DNA of 35,379 nucleotides from an uncultured Clostridia bacterium (GTDB taxonomy: Bacteria > Bacillota > Clostridia > UBA1381 > UMGS1253), in the NCBI GenBank assembly GCA_934456295.1, contig CAKSHB010000014.1:1-35379 (forward strand). The letters run 5' to 3'. The notes under the pieces are model-generated. The model was given only the letters and a program-made list of their open reading frames with translations, had not been told where the DNA came from and did not search any database. A program made the position numbers and the translations under genes. This document shows positions 15,809 through 23,435 of this stretch, one piece after another. Position 1 is the first letter of the stretch. Each line of letters begins with the position of its first letter.

Positions 15809-16936
15809 TCAAAATATTTTATCAACCCTTGCGCCTGTGTCGGTGTTGAGAATTTTGCCGGGATATCCCGCCGCCTCAACCGCCTCAAGGATTTTCGGCG
15901 CGTCACATTTTTTTGCATACACATACAGACAGCCGCCTCCGCCGCTTCCGTTGAGCTTGCCGCCGAGTGCGCCGTTGGCATATGCTATGTCAAATATTTT
16001 CTCCATCGTGTCGGTTGAGATGTTTAAGCCGTCGCGCAGATTTGCATGGTGCTGCTTTAAGAGCGCACCAAGCTCATTTTCATCAACCGTGTCATTTTCG
16101 GAAAACATTTTTTTTGCTTTAAGCAGTATTTTGTAGTTTGCTATTGCTGTGTTGAGCTTTAACGCATGAAAATCATCAAGCTCTTCTATATATTTATAAA
16201 GATTTTCGTCATTTATAAAATCGCGCACGCTTTTTATTCCGTATTTGCCGAGCTGCTCTATCGCCTCAAGCACGGGTATTTTTGAATCGGCAAGAACCTT
16301 TGTTGTGTCCTTTGCCTGCATTGTGTCAAAAAGTACAAAGCAGCCCGGAATTTTTGCGTTGATTTTTGTGGGGCGTGCACCGTCCTCAAAATCAATATGC
16401 ACAAGAGAACCTATGGCGGAGGAATAATGATCCATCATGCCGCCCGGCTCATTAAATTCCGCAACCTCGGCAAGATAGCCCAGATATGCGACGCGTTCGG
16501 CGTTTTGTGAGTCCTCATGCTCTATAGCCTCAAGAAGTCCCTTTATCAGAACGATAACCATGGTTGATGAGGAACACATGCCTTTTCCTATGGGGATTGT
16601 TGAGTCCATAACTATGTCAAAACCGCATGAGAGGTCATAGCCCTCACGCATAAGAACTTTAAATGCACTTTTTATGTAATCTCTTTTTTTATCGTACACA
16701 ATCGGCTCATTTAAACTGAACGTACGGATTTGATATCTGCCGTCGGTTTTTCCGACGTTGAGCTGACCGAGCTTTGAATCGCGTATTTTTAAATATACAA
16801 ATCCGTCATTTCTCGGCTTAACATGGGCGCTGAACCTCAAATCTATGGCAGAAGCGATTACCTCCAGTCCGAGATAGTCCAGATGTTCTCCGAAAAGACA
16901 AATTCTTGATGGTGTTGAACAAAGCACCTCACGCAT
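15809..16936 (-). CDS. GHMP-family sugar kinase (galactokinase-like)
   Basis: The 375-residue protein carries three GHMP motifs: an N-terminal galactokinase-like segment PSRICLFGEHLDYLG (9-23), the ATP loop PIGKGMCSSS (115-124), and a C-terminal GGKLNGSGGGGCLYVY. The EHLDY box corresponds to GEHTDY of galactokinases, which contacts the sugar. Such kinases make sugar-1-phosphates; with the downstream nucleotidyltransferase this forms a two-step salvage route to an NDP-sugar. The family also holds mevalonate and heptose kinases, so the substrate is uncertain. The ATG follows GAAGGGAAGG. Confidence 0.83.
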   Translation of the reverse strand: MREVLCSTPSRICLFGEHLDYLGLEVIASAIDLRFSAHVKPRNDGFVYLKIRDSKLGQLNVGKTDGRYQIRTFSLNEPIVYDKKRDYIKSAFKVLMREGYDLSCGFDIVMDSTIPIGKGMCSSSTMVIVLIKGLLEAIEHEDSQNAERVAYLGYLAEVAEFNEPGGMMDHYSSAIGSLVHIDFEDGARPTKINAKIPGCFVLFDTMQAKDTTKVLADSKIPVLEAIEQLGKYGIKSVRDFINDENLYKYIEELDDFHALKLNTAIANYKILLKAKKMFSENDTVDENELGALLKQHHANLRDGLNISTDTMEKIFDIAYANGALGGKLNGSGGGGCLYVYAKKCDAPKILEAVEAAGYPGKILNTDTGARVDKIF

Positions 16937-17015
16937 ATAATTTCTACCTTCCCTTCACAATCCGATGAGTATGAATTTATAAAATTTCAAGAAATTCCGA
17001 TATGACCCAAAAAAA

Positions 17016-17055
17016 CTTTAATAAACCTCAATAAATCTCAATAAACTTCAAAAAT
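17016..17055. repeat. Four 10-base direct repeats upstream of the sugar kinase gene
   Basis: The units CTTTAATAAA, CCTCAATAAA, TCTCAATAAA and CTTCAAAAAT are contiguous with an exact 10-base period (17016-17055). Helical phasing suggests a regulator-binding or bent-DNA site. The rest of 16937-17222 is AT-rich and shows no gene. Confidence 0.55.
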
Positions 17056-17074
17056 CATACCCATACAAGTCAAC

Positions 17075-17101
17075 ATTATAAATATATCATTTTTATGCCA
17101 A
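17075..17101 (-). promoter_or_regulatory. Possible promoter of the sugar kinase operon
   Basis: On the minus strand TTGGCA (17101-17096) and TATAAT (17080-17075) are 15 bases apart, shorter than ideal. The leader would contain the 10-base repeats at 17016-17055. Confidence 0.35.
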
Positions 17102-17153
17102 TGTGTATTTATATTTTTTTGCTCTAATTTTATAATATTTTTACTTTATTGTA

Positions 17154-17182
17154 TTGAAAAGGATAAAAATATGATGTATAAT
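17154..17182 (+). promoter_or_regulatory. Sigma-A promoter of the AraC regulator-shikimate kinase unit
   Basis: TTGAAA (17154-17159) and TATAAT (17177-17182) are 17 bases apart. It lies about 44 bases upstream of the AraC regulator start. Confidence 0.75.
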
Positions 17183-17225
17183 ATAATCAGGAAGTTGATT
17201 TTGAATTTGCGTCAGTCGCGGAGTG

Positions 17226-18071
17226 ATGAATGTGACTAAATATCGGGAAAACGGCGGAAGCGGCAGAGAGGGTCTTGCGGAAAAAACGGCTTTCGGCAAA
17301 ACGGGCATAGTAATACATGAAATAACGGGCTTTTTTTGCGGCGGCAGTGCGGATAATGCCGGAAGAAGCAGCTCATACCGGCTTATTTATGTGCGCGGTG
17401 AGGAGAGCGGATATGTTGTTGACGGCGCGGAATACATACTGAAACGCGGCGAGCTTATGCTTGTTTTTCCGTGGCAGAGATATGGCTGCGAAAACTGCGG
17501 CGGTATGAGTGATGATATACATATTTTGTTTAATATGACGCTGACGGGCGGAGAAAAGCTCAGGAACAGGGTTTTCGGGGGGGATTTGAAGATACGTTTT
17601 GCCCTTATGAACGCACTGGCGGAATATAAATGCTGCCGCGCACATTTTACGGACGCCGCCGCGATATGCCTTCAGCAGATTATTCTGCACCTTATGCGCT
17701 GTGCGGGCGATGACAGAGAAGTGCAAAGCGACAGTGAAAGAAAAAATGCCGGTACAAGCAGACTTGTGAATGAGGCGATGGATTATATAGACGCACACAT
17801 ATCCGACAAGCTGTCGCTTTCCGATGTTGCGGAGGCTATGAGGCTTAATCCGTCGTACATATCGCGCCTGTTTGCCGAGCGTGCAGGAATGTGTATAACC
17901 GAGTACATACGCGTGCGAAAGCTTGACGCTGCGGTAAATGCGCTTGAAACGGGCAGATATACAGTGACAGAGATTTCGGAAATGCTTGCGTTTTCGTCGA
18001 TACATTATTTTTCAAACTGCTTTAAGAAGGAGTTTGGAGTTGCGCCAACGGAATTTGTGCAAAAGCGGTAA
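17226..18071 (+). CDS. AraC family transcriptional regulator
   Basis: The C-terminal 100 residues form the double helix-turn-helix of AraC proteins: NEAMDYIDAHISDKLSLSDVA, then LNPSYISRLFAERAG and VTEISEMLAFSSIHYFSNCFKKEFGVAP. The N-terminal part (about 1-150) resembles a cupin ligand-binding domain (SYRLIYVRGEESGYVVDG, with LKRGELMLVFPWQRYGC after it). Start choice is uncertain: ATG at 17226 is only 3 bases from GGAG, while GTG at 17232 is at the ideal 9 bases. Its target is unknown; the divergent sugar kinase operon is a natural candidate. The shikimate kinase gene follows after 32 bases. Confidence 0.88.
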   Translation: MNVTKYRENGGSGREGLAEKTAFGKTGIVIHEITGFFCGGSADNAGRSSSYRLIYVRGEESGYVVDGAEYILKRGELMLVFPWQRYGCENCGGMSDDIHILFNMTLTGGEKLRNRVFGGDLKIRFALMNALAEYKCCRAHFTDAAAICLQQIILHLMRCAGDDREVQSDSERKNAGTSRLVNEAMDYIDAHISDKLSLSDVAEAMRLNPSYISRLFAERAGMCITEYIRVRKLDAAVNALETGRYTVTEISEMLAFSSIHYFSNCFKKEFGVAPTEFVQKR

Positions 18072-18103
18072 AACCATTATATTTGTGAAAGGATAAAATT
18101 CAG

Positions 18104-18625
18104 ATGAGAAATAAAAAAAACACAGGAAATATTATACTGATAGGCATGCCGGGCGCCGGCAAATCAACAGTTGGCGTTGTGCTTGCAAAGATGATGCGTA
18201 TGGACTTTTGTGACACAGACCTCGTTATACAAAAAATAACGGGACGCAAGCTTCAGGACATACTTGACCGCGGCGGACTGAAGAGCTTTATAGAAACGGA
18301 GAAAAAAGCGATACTTACTCTTGACTGCGATGAATGTGTAATTGCAACGGGTGGCAGTGTGGTTTTAAATGAGCAGACAATGGAGCATCTGAAAAGACTG
18401 GGAAAGATTGTATATCTTCGTGCAGACTATGAATCGATTGCCTCGCGCATAAATAATCTGAGTACACGCGGAATTGCCTTTGATAAGGGGCAGACACTGC
18501 GCGACATATACGAACAGCGTGTGCCGCTTTATGAGAAGTACTGCGATTTCTATGTCGGCTGTGATAATTTTAACTGCATGAATATGGCGGCAGAGATAAA
18601 AAAGACACTTCAGATTATATCATAG
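18104..18625 (+). CDS. aroK: Shikimate kinase-like protein
   Basis: The 173-residue protein has the Walker A loop GMPGAGKSTVG (about 14-24), the shikimate-binding Asp and Arg region DFCDTDLVIQ, the FIETEKKAI segment where FRxxE is expected, and CVIATGGSVV (GGG-like loop, here GGS). It phosphorylates shikimate in aromatic amino acid synthesis if it is a true AroK. The Arg of the FRxxE motif is replaced by Ile here (FIETE), so activity on shikimate is not assured. No other aro genes are nearby. A terminator follows. Confidence 0.8.
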   Translation: MRNKKNTGNIILIGMPGAGKSTVGVVLAKMMRMDFCDTDLVIQKITGRKLQDILDRGGLKSFIETEKKAILTLDCDECVIATGGSVVLNEQTMEHLKRLGKIVYLRADYESIASRINNLSTRGIAFDKGQTLRDIYEQRVPLYEKYCDFYVGCDNFNCMNMAAEIKKTLQIIS

Positions 18626-18654
18626 GTTATATCGTAAAAAAATATTATAAAAAC

Positions 18655-18695
18655 AAAAAAGCTCGCGCCGCCGGAATGACGGAGGGAGCTTTTTT
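18655..18695 (+). terminator. Intrinsic terminator after aroK
   Basis: AAAAAAGCTC (18655-18664) pairs with GAGCTTTTTT (18686-18695); the T run is part of the right arm. Confidence 0.82.
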
Positions 18696-18738
18696 GCAGA
18701 TGAAACTGCAGCATTTGCAGATATGTACCGGCACAATT

Positions 18739-18807
18739 TCAGATACCGAATACCATTTTGCATATTCCGCACAAAAAACGGGGACATTTTACTACGACGA
18801 TTTTCAT
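18739..18807 (-). CDS. spoVM: Stage V sporulation protein SpoVM (22 residues)
   Basis: The peptide begins MKIVVVKCPRFLCG and ends with ICKMVFGI. Compared from memory with Bacillus SpoVM (start MKFYTIKLPKFLGG), it keeps MK at 1-2, Lys7, Pro9, Phe11-Leu12, Gly14-Ile15 and Gly21, in the same register and with no gaps. SpoVM is an amphipathic helix that recognises the convex forespore membrane and anchors the SpoIVA coat basement layer; Pro9 is the residue known to matter for curvature sensing. A strong ribosome site GGAGAGGAG lies 7 bases before the ATG. It is slightly shorter than the 26-residue Bacillus protein. The 48-residue membrane peptide gene lies just upstream on the same strand. Confidence 0.85.
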   Translation of the reverse strand: MKIVVVKCPRFLCGICKMVFGI

Positions 18808-18826
18808 AAACAGGCTCCTCTCCATA

Positions 18827-18859
18827 AAATTTTTTAAACTACTCAAAAATTTTTTAAAC
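18827..18859. repeat. Two copies of a 13-base AT-rich repeat upstream of spoVM
   Basis: AAATTTTTTAAAC occurs at 18827-18839 and 18847-18859, exactly 20 bases (two helical turns) apart, between the small membrane peptide gene and spoVM. Confidence 0.6.
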
Positions 18860-18875
18860 CGTGAAATTTTTCGGG

Positions 18876-19022
18876 CTACCTTTTACAGCAGCAGCTTATG
18901 CCGAGCGCAATTATAATCAGCGCCTCAATTCCCGCAATGAGCTTTATGGGGAAAAGCAGCGCAAACATTATGCCGCAGCACAGCGCTGTCAGCGCCCACA
19001 TTACATATTTGAAAAAACACAT
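18876..19022 (-). CDS. Small Cys-rich membrane peptide (48 residues)
   Basis: The frame begins MCFFKYVMWALTALCC and ends GISCCCKR. Two hydrophobic helices (about 6-25 and 27-43) are joined by a short PIKLIAG turn, and Cys pairs lie at both ends (Cys2, Cys15-16, Cys44-46). A near-perfect ribosome site AAGGAGGG lies 9 bases before the ATG, which makes this a real gene despite its size. It is upstream of spoVM on the same strand with a 68-base gap, so a sporulation role is possible but inferred. No family is recognised with confidence. Confidence 0.7.
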   Translation of the reverse strand: MCFFKYVMWALTALCCGIMFALLFPIKLIAGIEALIIIALGISCCCKR

Positions 19023-19029
19023 AAAGACG

Positions 19030-19092
19030 CGCCCTCCTTATGCTCTGCGATACTTTAATATATGCCGTATTTGCAGATTGGTGAGGAGGGCG
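19030..19092 (-). repeat. Inverted repeat that includes the ribosome site of the small peptide gene
   Basis: CGCCCTCCT (19030-19038 on the plus strand) and AGGAGGGCG (19084-19092) are perfect 9-base complements. In a minus-strand transcript coming from the AraC gene, the upstream arm would pair with the AGGAGGG ribosome site of the 48-residue peptide. Confidence 0.55.
19056..19082 (-). promoter_or_regulatory. Possible sporulation-type (sigma-K or sigma-E) promoter
   Basis: On the minus strand, AC and CATATATTA (19064-19056) are 16 bases apart, matching the sigma-K pattern AC-16-CATANNNTA. The same -10 also fits sigma-E (CATAYAHT), but I see no good sigma-E -35. The pattern is short, so chance is possible. 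Confidence 0.35.
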
Positions 19093-19124
19093 GGAACGAA
19101 AAATTTTTTATATTCGCTTTTTTA

Positions 19125-19916
19125 TTATTCCGAGGCTTTTGAGTTTTTGTATTGTGACGGGGTTTTGCCCGTTTCCTTTTTTATTATATAGTTCATATAT
19201 GCCTGACTTTCAAATCCGCAGGTGCGGGAAATTTCGTTATATGAAAAACCGCCCGCAGTTATCATTTTGAGCGCATTTGCTATGCGTATTTTTGTGAGGT
19301 ATTTCTGCGGAGAAATCCCCATTATCTCGGTAAAAACGGTTCTGTAGAAATTTTTGCTCAGATATGCAATCTGTGCAAGGGATTCGAGCGTTATATGCTG
19401 CCCGAATTCGCTGTCCATAAACTCTTTTGTTCTCAGAATGTTTTCACCGTGCCTGTGCGAGCGAACCAAGCTGTTTTCCGTAAGAAAATATTTGTCGGCA
19501 AGCAGGGAGATAATCTGCATTGCGCAGCCCGTTTTATACAGATTGCGGTTAAGCTCAAATGCCGAATTGTAGCTGACGAGGTTATTGAAAAGTTCGAAGT
19601 ATTTTTCGTAGTTTACCGATATAAACACAGGCAGCGAATTTACAATCTTTTTTATTGTATCATCTTCTGTGACGAATTTAAAATAATGACAGCCGGAGCT
19701 TCCTATGTTAAAACGCTCCATGCCGGGCTTTGCTATAATAATATGGGGCGTGAAGCGGTAGTATACGATGTTGTCAACCACATAAAAATCATCGCTTTTA
19801 TCATGTAGCTCAAATTCGTAGAATTTTGTTATGCGTCTGTCGGTAACAGTTTTTGTTTCAATTTTATATGTGCATTTTTCGGGAATATAAATTCCGTTTT
19901 CAACAAGATTTATCAA
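19125..19916 (-). CDS. AraC family transcriptional regulator (TTG start)
   Basis: The 263-residue protein has a C-terminal AraC DNA-binding domain: KEFMDSEFGQHITLESLAQI, LSKNFYRTVFTEIMGISPQKY, and FSYNEISRTCGFESQAYMNY. The N-terminal 150 residues are a probable sugar-sensing domain. It starts with TTG at 19916, directly after an in-frame TAA, with GGCGGTGG 5 bases upstream; no ATG is available for 70 codons. It is divergent from the GH16 gene (129 bases between starts) and is its likely regulator. Confidence 0.87.
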   Translation of the reverse strand: MINLVENGIYIPEKCTYKIETKTVTDRRITKFYEFELHDKSDDFYVVDNIVYYRFTPHIIIAKPGMERFNIGSSGCHYFKFVTEDDTIKKIVNSLPVFISVNYEKYFELFNNLVSYNSAFELNRNLYKTGCAMQIISLLADKYFLTENSLVRSHRHGENILRTKEFMDSEFGQHITLESLAQIAYLSKNFYRTVFTEIMGISPQKYLTKIRIANALKMITAGGFSYNEISRTCGFESQAYMNYIIKKETGKTPSQYKNSKASE

Positions 19917-20045
19917 TTATGCCACCGCCTTATTTGAGTTCGATTTCTAAAAATACAAGTGTTTATTTTATATATTCTCCGTCACAGTCATGGTATACTT
20001 AATTATAGTAACCAAAAAATTAAAAGTCAAGAAGGAGATAAAAAA

Positions 20046-20921
20046 ATGAAAGAGTATAAGGTTGAAGGACATGTATCAAGCTATTTGCCCGAGGACAGGG
20101 AATGGAGACTTATATGGAACGACGAATTTGACGGAAAGGAGCTTGATACGTCAAAATGGGACTACCGCCTGAATTTCTGGGGAAAACCGTTTGACGGATA
20201 TACCGATAAGGGCGTTGTTTTAGACGGAAACAGCCACATAGAGCTTCACCGCGTGGAGAGAAACGGCTGCTATGTTTCGCCCCAGCTTCAGACAGGCAGC
20301 AACTCGTTTGATATTCCGAAGGGCAAACAGGCCAACCCGTGGAAACAGGACGACATATGGCCTCTCGGCACACTGCCCGAGCCGAAGTTTATGCACAGAT
20401 ACGGATACTATGAGGTCAGATGTAAATTCCAGAAGTTCCCGAAGAGCATGTGGAGCGCATTCTGGCTACAGTCGCCCTCAATCGGCACAACGTATGACCC
20501 GAGCTGGAGCGGTGTTGAGTGCGATATCATGGAGCATTTTCAGGAGGGAAGGGCGTCATGCGGAACGATAAGCGGAGGCTATGGCGAACAGTATAAGGAG
20601 GAGGGCAGAGTGCACTTTGACCTTGAAAACACAAAAGACGGTTTTCATACCTTCGGACTTTATTGGTCGCCCGAAAAATACATCTTCTACTGTGATGGCA
20701 AAAAGGTTTCCGAAGCAGCGGAGGCGGTTTCCCAAATCCCTCAGTTTGTTCTGCTCACAACGGAGGTAAAGGGCTACAGGGACGGAAAACCGCTGAAAAT
20801 CGGGGAAGAGGTCGTTGAATCCGAAACCCTTCTGGACGGCAAGAGAGAAGGCGTTTCCGACGGATATGTTGATGATGCGTTTATAGCGGATTATGTAAGA
20901 GTGTTTGACACCGATTTCTAA
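20046..20921 (+). CDS. Glycoside hydrolase family 16 protein, apparently cytoplasmic
   Basis: GH16 enzymes cleave beta-1,3/1,4-glucans or galactans. The 291-residue protein has the jelly-roll signals WRLIWNDEFDGKELDTSKW (about 20-38), the stretch RYGYYEVRCKF, and the catalytic motif E-C-D-I-M-E with Glu158, Asp160 and Glu163 (family pattern ExDxxE). Near the end are FHTFGLYWSPEKYIFYCDG and ADYVRVF. There is no signal peptide: the ATG at 20046 follows AAGGAG, and the 29 upstream in-frame codons do not encode one. It faces two minus-strand hydrolase genes and is divergent from an AraC gene. Confidence 0.88.
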   Translation: MKEYKVEGHVSSYLPEDREWRLIWNDEFDGKELDTSKWDYRLNFWGKPFDGYTDKGVVLDGNSHIELHRVERNGCYVSPQLQTGSNSFDIPKGKQANPWKQDDIWPLGTLPEPKFMHRYGYYEVRCKFQKFPKSMWSAFWLQSPSIGTTYDPSWSGVECDIMEHFQEGRASCGTISGGYGEQYKEEGRVHFDLENTKDGFHTFGLYWSPEKYIFYCDGKKVSEAAEAVSQIPQFVLLTTEVKGYRDGKPLKIGEEVVESETLLDGKREGVSDGYVDDAFIADYVRVFDTDF

Positions 20922-20954
20922 TCTGCATACCGCTGCTGTCAGCATGGGCGGCTG

Positions 20955-22442
20955 TTACAATTCGGCACAGGGCGCATTTTGCACTTCGATAAAAGCACCG
21001 GTGCCTTTATTGTACTTTTTGCCCGTTTTATCGTAATACACAGTATACAGCCTGCCCTTAAAATGAAGGTTTGCAAGCTTAAAATACTCCCAGTCCTTTG
21101 GTATCGAGGGGATAAGAGAGGGCGCTGCGGCATTTGGCACAATTCCGGCAATACCGGTGATGAAAAGGTCGCAGAATGTGGAATGGTTATAGTCTTTTCC
21201 GCGCTCATATCCGCCCTTATCCTTCGGCCAGCCGGCATTTTTCAGATATGTCCTGCTTGTCCAGTCATATCTGTACGGGTGCATAACCTCATCAATCCAC
21301 GGTCTGACATTGCCGTTTTCATATGTTATGCGGTGCATGAGAGCATATTTGCAGAAAATATCTGCATACATTTCTCTGTATTTTTCGTCGGCATCGTAGT
21401 TTACAATATAACTTCTCAGTGCGTTGAGCGTCTGCGATGTCGCAAACGGCCAAACATACCCGTTCCACAAACATTCATGCGGAGCTTCAAACAGAAACCG
21501 TCTGTCGCTTTGGTCTGCTGTAGAAAGCCCTGTTTTTGCAAGAAAGCATTTTTCGTCCGCCAGAAGGTCGAAACATTTTCCGTATTTTTTCTCGGGAATT
21601 TTATAACACCACGGGATATATCCGATCAGTTCTTTCGGCACGTCCGACATGTCCTTTTCATATATAAGGTCAAAATTTTCGTTTCTCGGGTGAATTGCCT
21701 TATAAAAACCGTCATGAAAAAGAGTTTTGTTAATCATTTCTTTCAGATGCATGGCTTTTTTTGTGTACTCGTTTTTTATTTTATCACTGCCGTAAATATC
21801 CGCAAATTCCGCAATGGCGCATGCGTCCGCGTACATGTATGAATTCAGCGTGGGACGAAGTCCCTTTACGCTTTTCATACCGGCGGTTCCGCTGATTGAA
21901 AACTCCATTGCGTCCCTGTCGTCATATGACCAGAACATGCCGTTTTTAATTTGGCGCTCATTCTCCCATGCCCTGTAGTACGCGCATGCAAGCTCCAAAA
22001 AGTCATCTCCCAAAAAAAGTTCGCCTCTGACATCGCACACATCTTTTATTGCCGAAATAAAATCGACGCTGTATCTGCGGTTTGATTGGTTTTCGCTCAG
22101 GAAAAACTTTATATAATCCGAAAGATAGCGTACGGAATTTTTCAGCCATCTGCCCTCACGCAGATGATGTGCAACGGGAGCATTTATGGTGTTATATCTG
22201 CCGCTCCAAGGTACTTTCGGCAGAAATTCCGTTATAACATAGCCGTCGGGCGTTTTTTTCAGATGTTTTCTGTATGTCCACCAGCGAAAATAATATGTCA
22301 TTTCGACGGCTTCGTCCGAACATTCCAAAAGAGGAATTTCATCTTTGAGAAAGCCGTACGCATGGCTGTTATCCACCTCGCCCGATATTGTTTCTTCGTC
22401 GTATTTGTTAAATAAGGAAACCCATTTCAAAAGTCTGTCCAT
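20955..22442 (-). CDS. MGH1-like/GH63-type alpha-toroid glycoside hydrolase
   Basis: The 495-residue protein looks like an (alpha/alpha)6-barrel glycosidase of the GH63/trehalase/mannosylglycerate hydrolase-like group. Supporting segments are DGYVITEFLPKVPWSGRYN, MFWSYDDRDAMEFSISG, RPTLNSYMYADACAIA, LFEAPHECLWNGYVWPFATSQT and YNHSTFCDLFITGIAGI. I cannot assign the catalytic acid and base. ATG at 22442 follows TGGAGGT; an in-frame ATG 4 codons earlier overlaps that site. No signal peptide is present. It follows the beta-propeller hydrolase gene by about 60 bases. Confidence 0.75.
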   Translation of the reverse strand: MDRLLKWVSLFNKYDEETISGEVDNSHAYGFLKDEIPLLECSDEAVEMTYYFRWWTYRKHLKKTPDGYVITEFLPKVPWSGRYNTINAPVAHHLREGRWLKNSVRYLSDYIKFFLSENQSNRRYSVDFISAIKDVCDVRGELFLGDDFLELACAYYRAWENERQIKNGMFWSYDDRDAMEFSISGTAGMKSVKGLRPTLNSYMYADACAIAEFADIYGSDKIKNEYTKKAMHLKEMINKTLFHDGFYKAIHPRNENFDLIYEKDMSDVPKELIGYIPWCYKIPEKKYGKCFDLLADEKCFLAKTGLSTADQSDRRFLFEAPHECLWNGYVWPFATSQTLNALRSYIVNYDADEKYREMYADIFCKYALMHRITYENGNVRPWIDEVMHPYRYDWTSRTYLKNAGWPKDKGGYERGKDYNHSTFCDLFITGIAGIVPNAAAPSLIPSIPKDWEYFKLANLHFKGRLYTVYYDKTGKKYNKGTGAFIEVQNAPCAEL

Positions 22443-22502
22443 ATAAACCTCCATTTCGCAAAAAGCATAACGTGAAAGCCGTTTTTACGTTTTGCCTCAG
22501 CG

Positions 22503-23387
22503 CTAAAACAGTTTTCTGCCTTCGGCGGACGCCATTCCCACAAACTCATCTGTGCCGTTTCTGCCGTTATACCAAAGCAGCCAGCGGTTGTTCTTTTTGT
22601 CCCATAAAAACGAAGGCTTGTAGCAGGCGTCTGCATCCCACATGCCGTCATCGGGGGTGACGACGGGGTTTTCGGCGAGTTTTTCCCAGCCCGTAATTCC
22701 GTTTTCGGAGTGTGCCGCACAAATCTGCGCTTTATCTATGTTCTCGTAGCCTATGTAAAACATCAGATACCCCATGTCCTCAGTTTTTATGACCTGACAG
22801 CCGCCGACCCTGTCCTGTTCGTAAACGTTTGATTTATCTTTTGTGAATATGGGATTAATCCGTGATTTTTCCCATTTGATACCGTCGCGGCTTGTTGCAT
22901 ATGCCAAAACATTCGGTTCATATGTTTCGCCAGCCGCATACCACATTTTATAAATGCCGTCCTCATACAGTACACAGGGGTTCATAACCGACTCGCCTTC
23001 ATACGGATATTCGGGTATCATAACCGGCATGTCCGATGCTCTCGTGAAATTTATGCCGTCATCGCTTTCGGCATACCCGATGAAGCTGTAACCTCTTGCC
23101 TGACCTGTGTACCACATTTTGTACTTTCCGCCGATTTTTAATACACAGTTGCGGTTTACATTATCCTCCCAGCCGCTTTTTTTGTTTACGGCAAGCGTGA
23201 TTACAGGCTCGGACCAGCTAATGCCGTCATCGCTGAAGGAAACGGCGAGGGCTTTTTTGGCGCGCCATGAAAAGTCCATTCTGTATCTGCCGTCACATTC
23301 GGTAACGTAAACATCAAAGCATGTGCCGAGCTCTTTGCTGCCGAGAACGGGATTGTTTTCATACTTTTTAAATAAATTTTTACTCAT
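22503..23387 (-). CDS. Five-bladed beta-propeller glycosidase-like protein (GH43/GH32/GH130 type)
   Basis: The 294-residue protein consists of repeated propeller blades: GKYKMWYTGQARGYSFIGYA, DGIYKMWYAAGE, GYLMFYIGYENI and NRWLLWYNGRNGTDEFVG. Repeats of this form (x-x-Y-x-M-W-Y-x-G) are typical of GH32, GH43, GH68 and GH130 enzymes. Acidic residues that could be catalytic are near CFDVYV and around WDADACYKPSF, but the family cannot be settled by eye. No signal peptide is present. It is the first gene of the minus-strand pair with the MGH1-like hydrolase. Confidence 0.75.
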   Translation of the reverse strand: MSKNLFKKYENNPVLGSKELGTCFDVYVTECDGRYRMDFSWRAKKALAVSFSDDGISWSEPVITLAVNKKSGWEDNVNRNCVLKIGGKYKMWYTGQARGYSFIGYAESDDGINFTRASDMPVMIPEYPYEGESVMNPCVLYEDGIYKMWYAAGETYEPNVLAYATSRDGIKWEKSRINPIFTKDKSNVYEQDRVGGCQVIKTEDMGYLMFYIGYENIDKAQICAAHSENGITGWEKLAENPVVTPDDGMWDADACYKPSFLWDKKNNRWLLWYNGRNGTDEFVGMASAEGRKLF

Positions 23388-23435
23388 GTTGTTTTCAGCC
23401 TTTCCGGTACAAATATAGTCTTTTTGTATCTGTAT

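Noticed and set aside
18898..19191. 97-residue plus-strand frame in the spoVM region
   Set aside because: No ribosome site, runs through the AraC gene's 3' end, and opposes two well-supported minus-strand small genes.
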